Assembly (NCBI GenBank): GCA_045577735.1
Contig: JAZNIY010000021.1
Location: 1 to 14,094, forward strand
DNA length: 14,094 nt
Direction of reading: 5' to 3'
Source of the DNA: Stercoripulliclostridium_A sp045577735
Lineage (GTDB): Bacteria > Bacillota > Clostridia > Christensenellales > DTU072
Of the stretch, positions 1-7,184 are shown one piece after another. The number at the start of each line of letters is the position of its first letter. Within the stretch, counting starts at the first letter, position 1. Made by a program: the position numbers and the translations under genes. The notes beneath the pieces are model-generated. The model was not told the origin of the DNA, did no database searches, and was given only the letters and a program-made list of their open reading frames with translations.

Positions 1-1233
1 TGCTTCATAGGCTGTGTCATTCTCGATTGATTCAAGAATTGCGTTGAGCTCGTCACCGAGGAACATAGAAACAATTGCGGGAGGAGCTTCGCCTGCGCCA
101 AGACGGTGGTCGTTGCCTGCGCTTGCAACCGATGCGCGAAGAAGATCCTGATAATTGTCAACCGCCTTAATAACAGCGCAAAGGAAGAGCAAGAACTGAG
201 CGTTATCATAGGGAGTTTCACCAGGCTCAAGAAGGTTCATTCCGTCGCCTGTTGAGATTGACCAGTTGTTGTGTTTACCGCTTCCGTTAACTGCCTCAAA
301 GGGCTTTTCATGGAGCATGCAAATCATATCTTGCTTTTGTGCAACGCTCTTCATGAGTTCCATTGTTAGTTGGTTTTGGTCGGTTGCAAGGTTTACCGTA
401 GTAAACAAAGGAGCAAGCTCGTGTTGTGCCGGAGCTGCTTCGTTATGCTTGGTTTTGGAAAGCACACCCAATTCCCAAAGCTTGTTGTCCAACTCCTTCA
501 TGAAGTGAGATACCCTAGGCTTAATTGCTCCAAAGTAATGGTCTTCCATTTCTTGACCTTTTGGCGGTTTGGCACCAAATAGCGTTCTACCACAATGTAT
601 GATGTCAAGGCGTTTTTCGCCAATCTTTTTGTCTATTAAAAAGTACTCTTGTTCAGCACCGACGGTCGCGTTAACCTTGGTTGTTTTTGTGTTTCCAAAT
701 AACCTTAATATACGTAAAGATTGTTTGTTTAAGGCTTCCATACTGCGCAGTAAGGGAGTCTTTTTGTCGAGTATTTCACCACCGTATGAGCAAAAAGCAG
801 TAGGAATACAAAGGCTACCGTCTTTAATAAAAGCATAACTTGAAGGGTCCCACGCCGTGTATCCACGGGCTTCAAAAGTTGCTCTCAGACCACCGCTTGG
901 AAAGCTACTTGCATCAGGCTCGCCCTTAATGAGAGCTTTGCCTGCGAACTTCATTATGACTTCACCCTTCTTGTTTAAGTCTAGGAAGCTATCGTGTTTT
1001 TCGGCAGTAATACCCGTCATTGGTTGGAACCAGTGAGTATAGTGAGTAGCACCATTTTCTAGCGCCCAGTCTTTCATTGCGCTAGCGATTTCATTTGCAA
1101 CGTCTATGGTAAGAGGCTGTCCCTCTTTTATGGTTTGTTGCAGTGCATCGTAGATTTCTTGGCTGAGTCTTTCTTTCATGACCTTGTCATTGAATACTAA
1201 AGTGCCAAAAATCTCTGGTAGACGTGTGTTCAT
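1..1233 (-). CDS. glnN: Type III glutamine synthetase (GlnN), N-terminal 411 codons
   Basis: Makes glutamine from glutamate, ammonia and ATP in the cytoplasm. The minus strand reads open for exactly 411 codons from the ATG at 1233 to the window edge, so the C-terminal part (the family is about 700 residues) lies outside. The protein begins MNTRLPEIFGTLVFND. Family landmarks are FPSGGLRATFEARGYTAWDP (111-130), the metal-binding VGAEQEYFLID (191-201), KHNEAAPAQHELAP (262-275) and NGSGKHNNWS (316-325), which are typical of GSIII rather than GSI or GSII. Two ATGs are adjacent (1236 and 1233); the GGAG at 1241-1244 sits 7 bases from the second, so that one is preferred. The gene is divergent from the ABC exporter and has its own promoter. 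Identification is very secure. Confidence 0.97.
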   Translation of the reverse strand, partial: MNTRLPEIFGTLVFNDKVMKERLSQEIYDALQQTIKEGQPLTIDVANEIASAMKDWALENGATHYTHWFQPMTGITAEKHDSFLDLNKKGEVIMKFAGKALIKGEPDASSFPSGGLRATFEARGYTAWDPSSYAFIKDGSLCIPTAFCSYGGEILDKKTPLLRSMEALNKQSLRILRLFGNTKTTKVNATVGAEQEYFLIDKKIGEKRLDIIHCGRTLFGAKPPKGQEMEDHYFGAIKPRVSHFMKELDNKLWELGVLSKTKHNEAAPAQHELAPLFTTVNLATDQNQLTMELMKSVAQKQDMICMLHEKPFEAVNGSGKHNNWSISTGDGMNLLEPGETPYDNAQFLLFLCAVIKAVDNYQDLLRASVASAGNDHRLGAGEAPPAIVSMFLGDELNAILESIENDTAYEA

Positions 1234-1267
1234 CATATACTCCTCGGTGGGTACAAATATTTATATT

Positions 1268-1296
1268 AATATACCACACGTATGCGTCATAGTCAA
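1268..1296 (-). promoter_or_regulatory. glnN promoter
   Basis: On the minus strand TTGACT (1291-1296) and TATATT (1268-1273) are separated by exactly 17 bases, a near-consensus housekeeping promoter. Transcription would start near 1261, leaving a leader of about 25 bases that carries the GAGGAG ribosome binding site. No riboswitch-sized leader is present, so any nitrogen control would have to act on the DNA upstream. Confidence 0.7.
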
Positions 1297-1330
1297 ATAA
1301 TAAGTAAACTTAAAGTTAAATAATTTGCGC

Positions 1331-1338
1331 GCGCGTGG
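1331..1338 (+). promoter_or_regulatory. GC-rich box in the glnN/ABC divergent region
   Basis: GCGCGTGG, preceded by AATTTGCGC, lies about 10 bases upstream of the ABC exporter -35 element and about 35 bases upstream of the glnN -35 element. It matches 7 of 8 bases of the GCGCGTGT word found at 3132, 3167 and (opposite strand) 10473, each time close to AATT. It may be an operator for an unknown regulator; this is an inference from recurrence only. Confidence 0.3.
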
Positions 1339-1347
1339 CTAAACTGA

Positions 1348-1376
1348 TTGAAAATTACACGCTTAAGTGGTATAAT
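1348..1376 (+). promoter_or_regulatory. ABC exporter promoter placing the start point on the ATG
   Basis: TTGAAA (1348-1353), a 17-base spacer and a perfect TATAAT (1371-1376) form a strong housekeeping promoter. The start point expected about seven bases after the -10 element falls on the ATG at 1383, with only TTAACC between. No Shine-Dalgarno sequence precedes that ATG, so the message is predicted to be leaderless. Confidence 0.7.
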
Positions 1377-1382
1377 TTAACC

Positions 1383-3107
1383 ATGAAAGTTCTATTTAAA
1401 TTAGGTAAAGAAGCAAAGAAGTATTTGCGTTATTACGTCGTAGGTATTGTTGCGGTAATATTCACGACTTTGGTCACGTTAACAGCACCAAGGCTACTGT
1501 CGCATATGACTGGCATCGTGTCCGGTGGCGTAGATCAAGAGGGGCTTAATACGATTATCGTTCTAGCCTTCTCTTTACTAGGTTTGTACGCTGTGAAATT
1601 GGTTAGTAGATTTCTTTCCACTTATATGTTGCATATTGCAGCGTGGCGACTGGTTAACAATATGCGCGTTAAAGTGTATGACCACATTCAAGCATCGTCA
1701 ATGAGCTATTTTAGCGACAAGCAGACGGGTGATCTTTTGTCACGCGTAATAAATGATACTGCGAATTTCGAGATGCTATATGCGCACGTAATACCGGAAA
1801 GTATTACTAACGTTATCACCTTTGTTGGCGTTCTGGTTATGCTTATGATTATCAACTGGAAGCTGGCGCTTCTTGCAATGATAATAGTTCCATTTGTTGC
1901 CGTTGCAGGAATATACTATGCCAAAAAGGTGCGTCCCAATTTCCGTAAGGCTCAAAAAGTAACCGGAGAAATATCTGCCGAGATGCAAGACAATTTTTCG
2001 GGCATACACGAAATACAAGCCTTTGGACAAGAAGATCACGAGCACAAGGACGTTAAGGAAGCGACCGAAAGACATAGCAATGCAATCATAAGAGCGCTCA
2101 AGATTTCCGGCTTTTTCCACCCTCTAATCGAGTTCACTTCTTCACTGGCTACCGTAATGGTAGTTGGCATAGGCGGATTGCTTGCCTTCCATGGTGATAT
2201 GGACGTAGAGAAGGTAGTAAGCTTCCTTTTGTATCTTTCATTGTTATTTGCTCCTATTGAGGGACTTGGAAGACTTGCAGAAAGTGCACAGACGGCACTT
2301 GCCTCCGGTGAACGCGTAATGGAAATCCTAGATACTCCAATTGAGATTACCGACAAAGAAGGCGCAATCGATGCTGGAAGATTAAAAGGAGATATTGAGT
2401 TTAGAAACGTATCGTTCGGTTATCTTAACGACGTTCCTGTATTAAAAGACATATCCTTTAGTTGCAAGGCGGGCGAAACGATTGCCCTTGTTGGAGCAAC
2501 CGGTGCAGGCAAAACTACCATAACCCAACTAATTCCTCGTTTTTACGAACCCGATAGTGGAGAAATCTTTATTGACGGACACAATATTAAGGACCTAACG
2601 CTTAAATGTTTGCGCTCTAACATTGCACCCGTTTTACAAGACACTTTCTTGTTTAACGGCAGTGTTGCAGAAAATATTGCTTATGCTAGACCGACCGCAA
2701 AAAGGGAAGAAATTGTAGCTTCTGCTACCAAAGCGCAGATAAATGACGAAATTTTGGATATGCCGGAAGGTTATGAAAGCAAAGTTGGCGAGCGTGGACT
2801 AAAACTTAGTGGTGGTCAAAAGCAAAGAATAGCAATTGCGCGTGCAATGCTTAGAGAAGCCCCAATTATAATTCTTGACGAGGCAACGGCTTCCGTAGAC
2901 AGCACTACGGAAAAACAAATCCAACAAGCAATAAATAGCCTTTGTGGTAACCACACCGTTATTGCAATTGCGCACAGGTTGTCTACCATTAGAAACGCCG
3001 ACCAAATTTTGCTTATTGAAGATGGTAAAATCGTTGAGCGTGGTACCCATTACGAGCTTATAGCCCTTAATGGGAAATACAAAAAACTCCACGACCAAAA
3101 CGTGTAA
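1383..3107 (+). CDS. ABC exporter half-transporter (permease fused to ATPase)
   Basis: A 574-residue MdlB/MsbA-like half-transporter that would work as a dimer in the cytoplasmic membrane and use ATP to export a substrate that cannot be named from sequence. The N-terminal half holds about six membrane helices (roughly residues 15-310). The ATPase domain shows Walker A GATGAGKTT (371-379), Q-loop Gln 419, signature LSGGQ (475-479), Walker B IIILDE (495-500) with the catalytic Glu, and H-loop His 531, so it appears fully active. An in-frame GTG at 1335 would add 16 residues, but it lies upstream of the promoter at 1348-1376, has no ribosome binding site, and is rejected. It has no partner half-transporter next to it, so a homodimer is likely. 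No terminator is visible after the stop. Confidence 0.93.
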   Translation: MKVLFKLGKEAKKYLRYYVVGIVAVIFTTLVTLTAPRLLSHMTGIVSGGVDQEGLNTIIVLAFSLLGLYAVKLVSRFLSTYMLHIAAWRLVNNMRVKVYDHIQASSMSYFSDKQTGDLLSRVINDTANFEMLYAHVIPESITNVITFVGVLVMLMIINWKLALLAMIIVPFVAVAGIYYAKKVRPNFRKAQKVTGEISAEMQDNFSGIHEIQAFGQEDHEHKDVKEATERHSNAIIRALKISGFFHPLIEFTSSLATVMVVGIGGLLAFHGDMDVEKVVSFLLYLSLLFAPIEGLGRLAESAQTALASGERVMEILDTPIEITDKEGAIDAGRLKGDIEFRNVSFGYLNDVPVLKDISFSCKAGETIALVGATGAGKTTITQLIPRFYEPDSGEIFIDGHNIKDLTLKCLRSNIAPVLQDTFLFNGSVAENIAYARPTAKREEIVASATKAQINDEILDMPEGYESKVGERGLKLSGGQKQRIAIARAMLREAPIIILDEATASVDSTTEKQIQQAINSLCGNHTVIAIAHRLSTIRNADQILLIEDGKIVERGTHYELIALNGKYKKLHDQNV

Positions 3108-3120
3108 TTAAAATTAGATA

Positions 3121-3149
3121 TTGCAATTTACGCGCGTGTGTGATATTAT
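3121..3149 (+). promoter_or_regulatory. Promoter of the LURP-one-related gene
   Basis: TTGCAA (3121-3126), 17 bases, then TATTAT (3144-3149). The spacer contains the CG-rich run with GCGCGTGT. The predicted start is near 3156, giving a leader of about 54 bases that ends in an AAGGAG ribosome binding site (3197-3202) seven bases before the ATG at 3210. Confidence 0.6.
3132..3139 (+). promoter_or_regulatory. GCGCGTGT box, in promoter spacer
   Basis: GCGCGTGT preceded by AATTTAC, lying between the -35 and -10 elements of the 3210 gene. An identical word occurs exactly 35 bases downstream. A protein bound here would block RNA polymerase. Possible operator, by inference. Confidence 0.35.
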
Positions 3150-3166
3150 TATAAATAATTAAAATT

Positions 3167-3174
3167 GCGCGTGT
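3167..3174 (+). promoter_or_regulatory. GCGCGTGT box, just after the predicted start point
   Basis: Second copy of GCGCGTGT, here directly preceded by AAAATT, about 11 bases after the predicted transcription start of the 3210 gene. The 35-base spacing from the first copy (a little over three helical turns) would suit a repressor bound at two sites. Confidence 0.35.
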
Positions 3175-3209
3175 AAAATGCTCAAAAATAAATAATAAGG
3201 AGAATACTT

Positions 3210-3719
3210 ATGGCACGTTATCAAATTAGACAAAAGTATTTTGCATTAAACGATAGTTTTGATATTACCGATTCAAGTGGTAGTCCCCGTTATACTTGCA
3301 GAAGCAAGATGATTTCCATACCCAAAAAGTTTTGGTTAGAAACGGCATCGGGCAAACCCCTATATTATGTTCGTAAAAACATGATACATTGGGCAGGTTA
3401 TCCCAAGTTCAAGATTTACAAGGGAGAAGACAAGAGTGAAGGCCTTCTTGCTAAAGTAGTTGTAAAATATGCATTTGTAGGAAAGAAAATTAAAGTTTCC
3501 AGCGAAGCTTTTGGCGACTATATGATTATTGGTAGAGTTGGTTCAAACTGGACTTTCTACGTTCACGAAGGTGACAAGAATGGTCCCGTTGTTGCAAAGA
3601 TTTCCAAGCATATCCTTAAAGTTGCCGACACCTATGATATTGACGTTAACGGAGCAAAGGATTCTTTGGTAATTACTCTAGCAGTTATTCTTGACTTCTT
3701 GTATCATAAGAAGCATTAA
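3210..3719 (+). CDS. LURP-one-related (LOR / Tub_2, YxjI-like) family protein
   Basis: A 169-residue protein resembling the LURP-one-related family, which has a tubby-like beta-barrel wrapped round a hydrophobic helix; Bacillus YxjI has a similar length. Visible support is the N-terminal RYQIRQKYFALNDSFDITD pattern, alternating short beta strands with Gly turns through residues 15-145, and a C-terminal hydrophobic helix (about 152-165, LVITLAVILDFLYH) that in this fold sits inside the barrel rather than in a membrane. No signal peptide or catalytic motif is seen. The biochemical role of the bacterial family is not established. It has its own promoter and an AAGGAG site; gap follows 63 bases later. 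Family assignment is from pattern recognition. Confidence 0.75.
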   Translation: MARYQIRQKYFALNDSFDITDSSGSPRYTCRSKMISIPKKFWLETASGKPLYYVRKNMIHWAGYPKFKIYKGEDKSEGLLAKVVVKYAFVGKKIKVSSEAFGDYMIIGRVGSNWTFYVHEGDKNGPVVAKISKHILKVADTYDIDVNGAKDSLVITLAVILDFLYHKKH

Positions 3720-3725
3720 TATAAT
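3720..3725 (+). promoter_or_regulatory. Possible -10 element for gap-pgk
   Basis: A perfect TATAAT directly follows the stop codon of the 3210 gene. The best -35 candidates are poor: TTGTAT at 3699-3704 with a short 15-base spacer, or TTGACT at 3691-3696 with 23 bases. It may give gap-pgk a start near 3732, separate from read-through. The rest of the 3720-3782 gap holds only the AGGAG site (3772-3776), six bases before the gap ATG. Confidence 0.3.
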
Positions 3726-3782
3726 TAGTGCTCTAAAAACAGAGAGAGAAAAATTCAAAAACTAAATAATTAGGAGATTGTT

Positions 3783-4814
3783 ATGTCTAAGATTAAAGTT
3801 GGCGTAGCCGGTTATGGTGTAATCGGTCAACGTCTTGCTGACGGTGTAGCACGTCAAGGTGACATGGAACTCGTTGGTGTAGCTGACGTTGCTCCCACCC
3901 TTGCAGTAAGAGCTCTTTTTGAAAAGGGTATGCCCTACGATTTGTATCTTGCAAACGAAGATAGACGCGCAGAATTTGAAGCACTAGGTATTCCCGTAAG
4001 TGGAACCATGGAAGACATGGTTAAGAAGTGTGACGTAGTATTGGACTCTTCCCCCGGTGGAATTGGTGCCAAGAACAAGGAATTATATGAAAGACTTGGC
4101 AAAAAAGCTATTTTCCAAGGTGGCGAAAAGAATTCCGTTGCAGACGTATTCTTCCACGGATATGCAAACTATGAAAAGGGCTTGAACAAAGATTTCCTCA
4201 AGTTGACTTCTTGCAACACTACCGGACTTATTCGTAGCGTTGATTGCTTGGACAAAGAATATGGTATAGATAGAGTTGCTATTACCATTATTCGTAGAGT
4301 AGCTGACCCCGGTGATTATCATAGAGGTTTAACTAACGCGCTTCAAATTGACAAAGCACCTTCTCACCAAGCCGTTGATCTAATGACAATTATGCCTCAC
4401 GTAGAAGCAACCGGTATTTTGGTACACACCCCCATAACTCATGGTCATATCATTACCGTTGTGGCAACGGGTAAACAAAAGATTACCAAGGAAATGGCGC
4501 TAGAAGCATTTAAGAAGCATCCACGTATTCGCATTGTTTCCATCAAAGATGGATTCCTTGGAAACGCAAGCTTATTCAGATATGCTCGTGACCTTGGCAA
4601 TCCCCGTGGCGATATGTACGAAATCGCACTTTGGGAAGACAGTATCGTAGAGTCTGGCGACAGTATTATGTATGCTATTAATATTCCTCAAGAAGCAGTT
4701 ACCATTCCCGAAACAATGGATGGTATAAGGGCAGTTATGGGTATGCAACAAACCTCTAAGGAAGCTACGGAAAAGACCAACGAATATCTTGGTATTGGAA
4801 AATGGAAGAAATAA
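3783..4814 (+). CDS. gap2: Type II (archaeal-type) glyceraldehyde-3-phosphate dehydrogenase
   Basis: Oxidises glyceraldehyde 3-phosphate to 1,3-bisphosphoglycerate with NAD(P), in the cytoplasm. At 343 residues it matches the archaeal-type (type II) enzyme, not the usual bacterial GapA. It shows a Rossmann start VAGYGVIGQR (8-17), the type II signature FQGGEKN (111-117), catalytic SCNTTGL with Cys 144, RRVADP (171-176), and PSHQAVDLMTIMP (193-205). THGH (219-222) probably supplies the catalytic His, which is His 219 in the Sulfolobus enzyme. The start has an AGGAG site six bases upstream. The 3' end overlaps pgk by 13 bases, linking it to the next pathway step. Codons lean to AAG, TTC, ACC and CCC, as in a highly expressed gene. 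Type II GAPDH is the standard archaeal enzyme and occurs in only some bacteria. Whether this one prefers NAD or NADP cannot be read here. Confidence 0.93.
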   Translation: MSKIKVGVAGYGVIGQRLADGVARQGDMELVGVADVAPTLAVRALFEKGMPYDLYLANEDRRAEFEALGIPVSGTMEDMVKKCDVVLDSSPGGIGAKNKELYERLGKKAIFQGGEKNSVADVFFHGYANYEKGLNKDFLKLTSCNTTGLIRSVDCLDKEYGIDRVAITIIRRVADPGDYHRGLTNALQIDKAPSHQAVDLMTIMPHVEATGILVHTPITHGHIITVVATGKQKITKEMALEAFKKHPRIRIVSIKDGFLGNASLFRYARDLGNPRGDMYEIALWEDSIVESGDSIMYAINIPQEAVTIPETMDGIRAVMGMQQTSKEATEKTNEYLGIGKWKK

Positions 4815-6040
4815 AAATCAAGTCTATAATAGGGGTGGACGTTAAGGGCAAAACCGTACTCTTCCGCCCCGATATTAATTCCCCTGTGAAAGAGGGTAAA
4901 ATAGTAAACGACAATCGTCTTAACGCAACGGTTCCAACTTTGAAGTATTTGGTTGAAGGTGGTGCAAAAGTGGCAATTATAGCACACCAAGGTGACACTT
5001 TGGATTACCAAAACCTTATGTCTATGGCACCACACGCAGAAAGATTGAGTGAGATTAGTGGCATAAAAGTTGAGTATATAGACGACGTATGTGGCGAATT
5101 TGCTTTGCAAAAAGTTAGGAGCCTAAAAGAGGGTGAGGTTGTTCTTCTTGGCAACCTTCGTTACCTAACCGAAGAGGTTTCTACCTTTGAAAAAGACGTT
5201 AAGCTAAAAGCAGAAGATATGCTTAGTACGTACTTGGTAAGGCGCCTTGCTCCTTTATGCGATATTTACGTTAACGATGCGTTCTCAGCTGCGCATAGAA
5301 ATGCTCCAAGCATGGTGGCGTTTGAACTTCTTATGCCGTCTTATGCAGGTCCGTTATTTTTTAAAGAGTACGAAGCTTTGCATAGCGTTATGACGTCAGC
5401 AGATAAGCCTTTGGTATTTGTGCTTGGAGGTGCAAAAATCAGCGATGCATTCGGCATGATGGGCAAAGTCTTGAAAGATGGTGTTGCAGACAAGATCGTT
5501 GCTTGTGGCGTAACGGGTGTCGTTATGCGCCTCGCACAAGGAATAAAAGTAGGCACTGCTTATGAAAAGTGGCTAAAAGATCGTGATTTACTTGTTTTTG
5601 TAGATCAAGCAAAAGAATTGTTGCAAGATTATGCAGACAAGTTCATTCTTCCCGTAGACTTTGCTTATGAAGTGAACGGCGAACGCAAAGAAATATCAAT
5701 CGAAGAATTACCTAATAACAATGCTATGTTTTTGGACGTTGGCGCAAAATCCGTGGAGATATTCGAAGAAGTTCTCGCAAGTGCGGGTACGATATTCGTA
5801 AACGGACCTGCCGGTGTGTATGAAAACAAGCTTTTTGCCTATGGAACGGACAAGATATGGAACGCCATAGCAAAAAGCAGTGCATACTCCGTTATTGGTG
5901 GCGGAGATACGGTTACGGCAGCAAGTAAGTTTATAGACTTAAAGGACGTAAGTTACGTATGTACTGCCGGTGGAGCAATGGTACGATTCTTGAGTGGAAA
6001 GAAGTTGCCACTAATAGAAGCAATGTTGAATTCAAAATAA
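4802..6040 (+). CDS. pgk: Phosphoglycerate kinase, archaeal-like
   Basis: Transfers phosphate from 1,3-bisphosphoglycerate to ADP, giving ATP in glycolysis. The 412 residues show LFRPDINSP (20-28), the substrate loop AHQGD (61-65), YVNDAFSAAHRNAPS (156-170), VLGGAKISD (207-215), NGPAGVYE (334-341) and the nucleotide-site GGGDT (366-370). The RxDINSP form and the NDAF-AAHR segment resemble archaeal enzymes more than common bacterial ones, consistent with co-inheritance with the type II gap. The usual LLENxRF segment reads LLGNLRY (115-121). The start ATG lies inside the end of gap (13-base overlap) with only a weak upstream purine run, so translation is probably coupled. A hairpin terminator follows the stop. 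Confidence 0.93.
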   Translation: MEEIKIKSIIGVDVKGKTVLFRPDINSPVKEGKIVNDNRLNATVPTLKYLVEGGAKVAIIAHQGDTLDYQNLMSMAPHAERLSEISGIKVEYIDDVCGEFALQKVRSLKEGEVVLLGNLRYLTEEVSTFEKDVKLKAEDMLSTYLVRRLAPLCDIYVNDAFSAAHRNAPSMVAFELLMPSYAGPLFFKEYEALHSVMTSADKPLVFVLGGAKISDAFGMMGKVLKDGVADKIVACGVTGVVMRLAQGIKVGTAYEKWLKDRDLLVFVDQAKELLQDYADKFILPVDFAYEVNGERKEISIEELPNNNAMFLDVGAKSVEIFEEVLASAGTIFVNGPAGVYENKLFAYGTDKIWNAIAKSSAYSVIGGGDTVTAASKFIDLKDVSYVCTAGGAMVRFLSGKKLPLIEAMLNSK

Positions 6041-6049
6041 ATAAATTTT

Positions 6050-6074
6050 AGAACCCGTGAAAACGGGTTTTATT
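6050..6074 (+). terminator. Terminator after pgk
   Basis: The arms AACCCGT and ACGGGTT (6052-6058, 6063-6069) enclose a GAAA loop and are followed by a short, interrupted T run (TTTTATT). It ends the gap-pgk unit, but the weak T run may let polymerase read into the flavoprotein cluster, for which I see no separate promoter in the 12 bases left before its start. Confidence 0.7.
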
Positions 6075-6086
6075 AAAAAGAAAGTT

Positions 6087-7184
6087 ATGTATGATTTGTT
6101 AATTATCGGTGGTGGAATAAGTGGCATGGTAGCAGCTATTACTGCGAAAAGACGTGGTAAGAGCGTTATTGTGCTGGAAAAAAATGATAAGATAGGCAAA
6201 AAGTTGCTAGCTACCGGTAATGGTAAATGCAACATGGCGAACGTTAGCGATATTGAGGGTAAATATAACACGGATTACGTATATCCCATTCTTCGTGAAT
6301 ATCCACTAAAAAAGCAATTGGACTTTTACAAAAGTATAGGTTTGTTAACTAAAGAAGTGGAAGGTAGAATATACCCATATAGCGAGCAAGCCTCCAGCGT
6401 TTTAAACGCCCTTAGGGAAGAACTCTACAATCTAGGTGTACAAATAGTGGTTTCTAGCGAAATAAAGACCATTCATAATGGGTATGAAGTGCTGGGTTAT
6501 AAAGCGAAAAACGTGTTACTTGCCACGGGTTCAAGAGCATCGTTTGGCACCGAAAGTGGTTACCTATACGAGAAATTTGGGCACCGAAACAGCGAATTAA
6601 GACCTGCGCTTGTTCCTGTAATTACTTCCGTAGAAAACCTTAAAGGATTGCGTGGAGTAAGGGTGAAGGCAAAGGTAAAATTGTTTATTGACAATAGGTA
6701 CGTAGCAGAATGTTACGATGAAGTGATTTTTAAAGACAATGGCGTGTCGGGAACGGCAGTATTTAACTTGTCACAAAAAATAGCAAGATCCAAAGGCACG
6801 CAAGCAAGATTCACCATAGATCTAATGCCGGAATACACCTTTGACGAGTGCTTAAAAATTATCAAGGAACTTGGTGGAATAGAGGGGATTTTCCATAAAG
6901 AAATCGTCAATAACGTTTTAAGATCGGCCGGTAAAGAGCTAGGAAAAATAGTAGAAAAAATCAAATGCTATCCCCTTGAAAACGTTAGACTGGGTTCAGT
7001 TGAATTAGCACAAGTTATGAGTGGCGGTTTGAACGTGAATGATTTTAATCAGTATACCCTCGAATCCAAACTCTCTAAAGGGCTTTATGCTAGTGGCGAA
7101 GTGTTGGACGTTGACGGTGAATGTGGCGGATACAATATTATGTGGGCTGTTGCTTCTGGGATGGCAGTAGGAGAAAATGTATAG
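6087..7184 (+). CDS. BaiN/RdsA (HI0933-like, YhiN) family flavoprotein
   Basis: A 365-residue FAD-binding protein of the HI0933-like family, which includes enzymes annotated as BaiN/RdsA. Visible motifs are the dinucleotide site LIIGGGISG (5-13), a Glu at the end of the second strand (VIVLEKN), the family signature LLATGNGKCNM (40-50), GRIYPYSEQASSV, an ATGS motif, and the C-terminal GEVLDVDGECGGYN (about 337-350), which closes the FAD site. It is somewhat shorter than the usual 400 or so residues. The ATG at 6087 starts directly with MYDLLIIGGG. An in-frame GTG at 6057 lies inside the terminator stem and is rejected. The ribosome binding site is weak (AGAAAG). Its physiological substrate is unknown. 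It overlaps the next gene by 8 bases. Confidence 0.9.
   Translation: MYDLLIIGGGISGMVAAITAKRRGKSVIVLEKNDKIGKKLLATGNGKCNMANVSDIEGKYNTDYVYPILREYPLKKQLDFYKSIGLLTKEVEGRIYPYSEQASSVLNALREELYNLGVQIVVSSEIKTIHNGYEVLGYKAKNVLLATGSRASFGTESGYLYEKFGHRNSELRPALVPVITSVENLKGLRGVRVKAKVKLFIDNRYVAECYDEVIFKDNGVSGTAVFNLSQKIARSKGTQARFTIDLMPEYTFDECLKIIKELGGIEGIFHKEIVNNVLRSAGKELGKIVEKIKCYPLENVRLGSVELAQVMSGGLNVNDFNQYTLESKLSKGLYASGEVLDVDGECGGYNIMWAVASGMAVGENV

Noticed and set aside
266..838. Plus-strand open frames of 70-89 codons
   Set aside because: They lie opposite glnN, which reads as a complete, highly conserved protein on the minus strand; the plus-strand translations show no family features.
1335..1382. GTG at 1335 as the ABC exporter start
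   Set aside because: It lies upstream of the -35 and -10 elements that drive the gene, has no ribosome binding site, and adds residues not expected in the family.
6057..6086. GTG at 6057 as the BaiN-like start
   Set aside because: It falls within the terminator stem, and the FAD-binding N-terminus begins right after the ATG at 6087.
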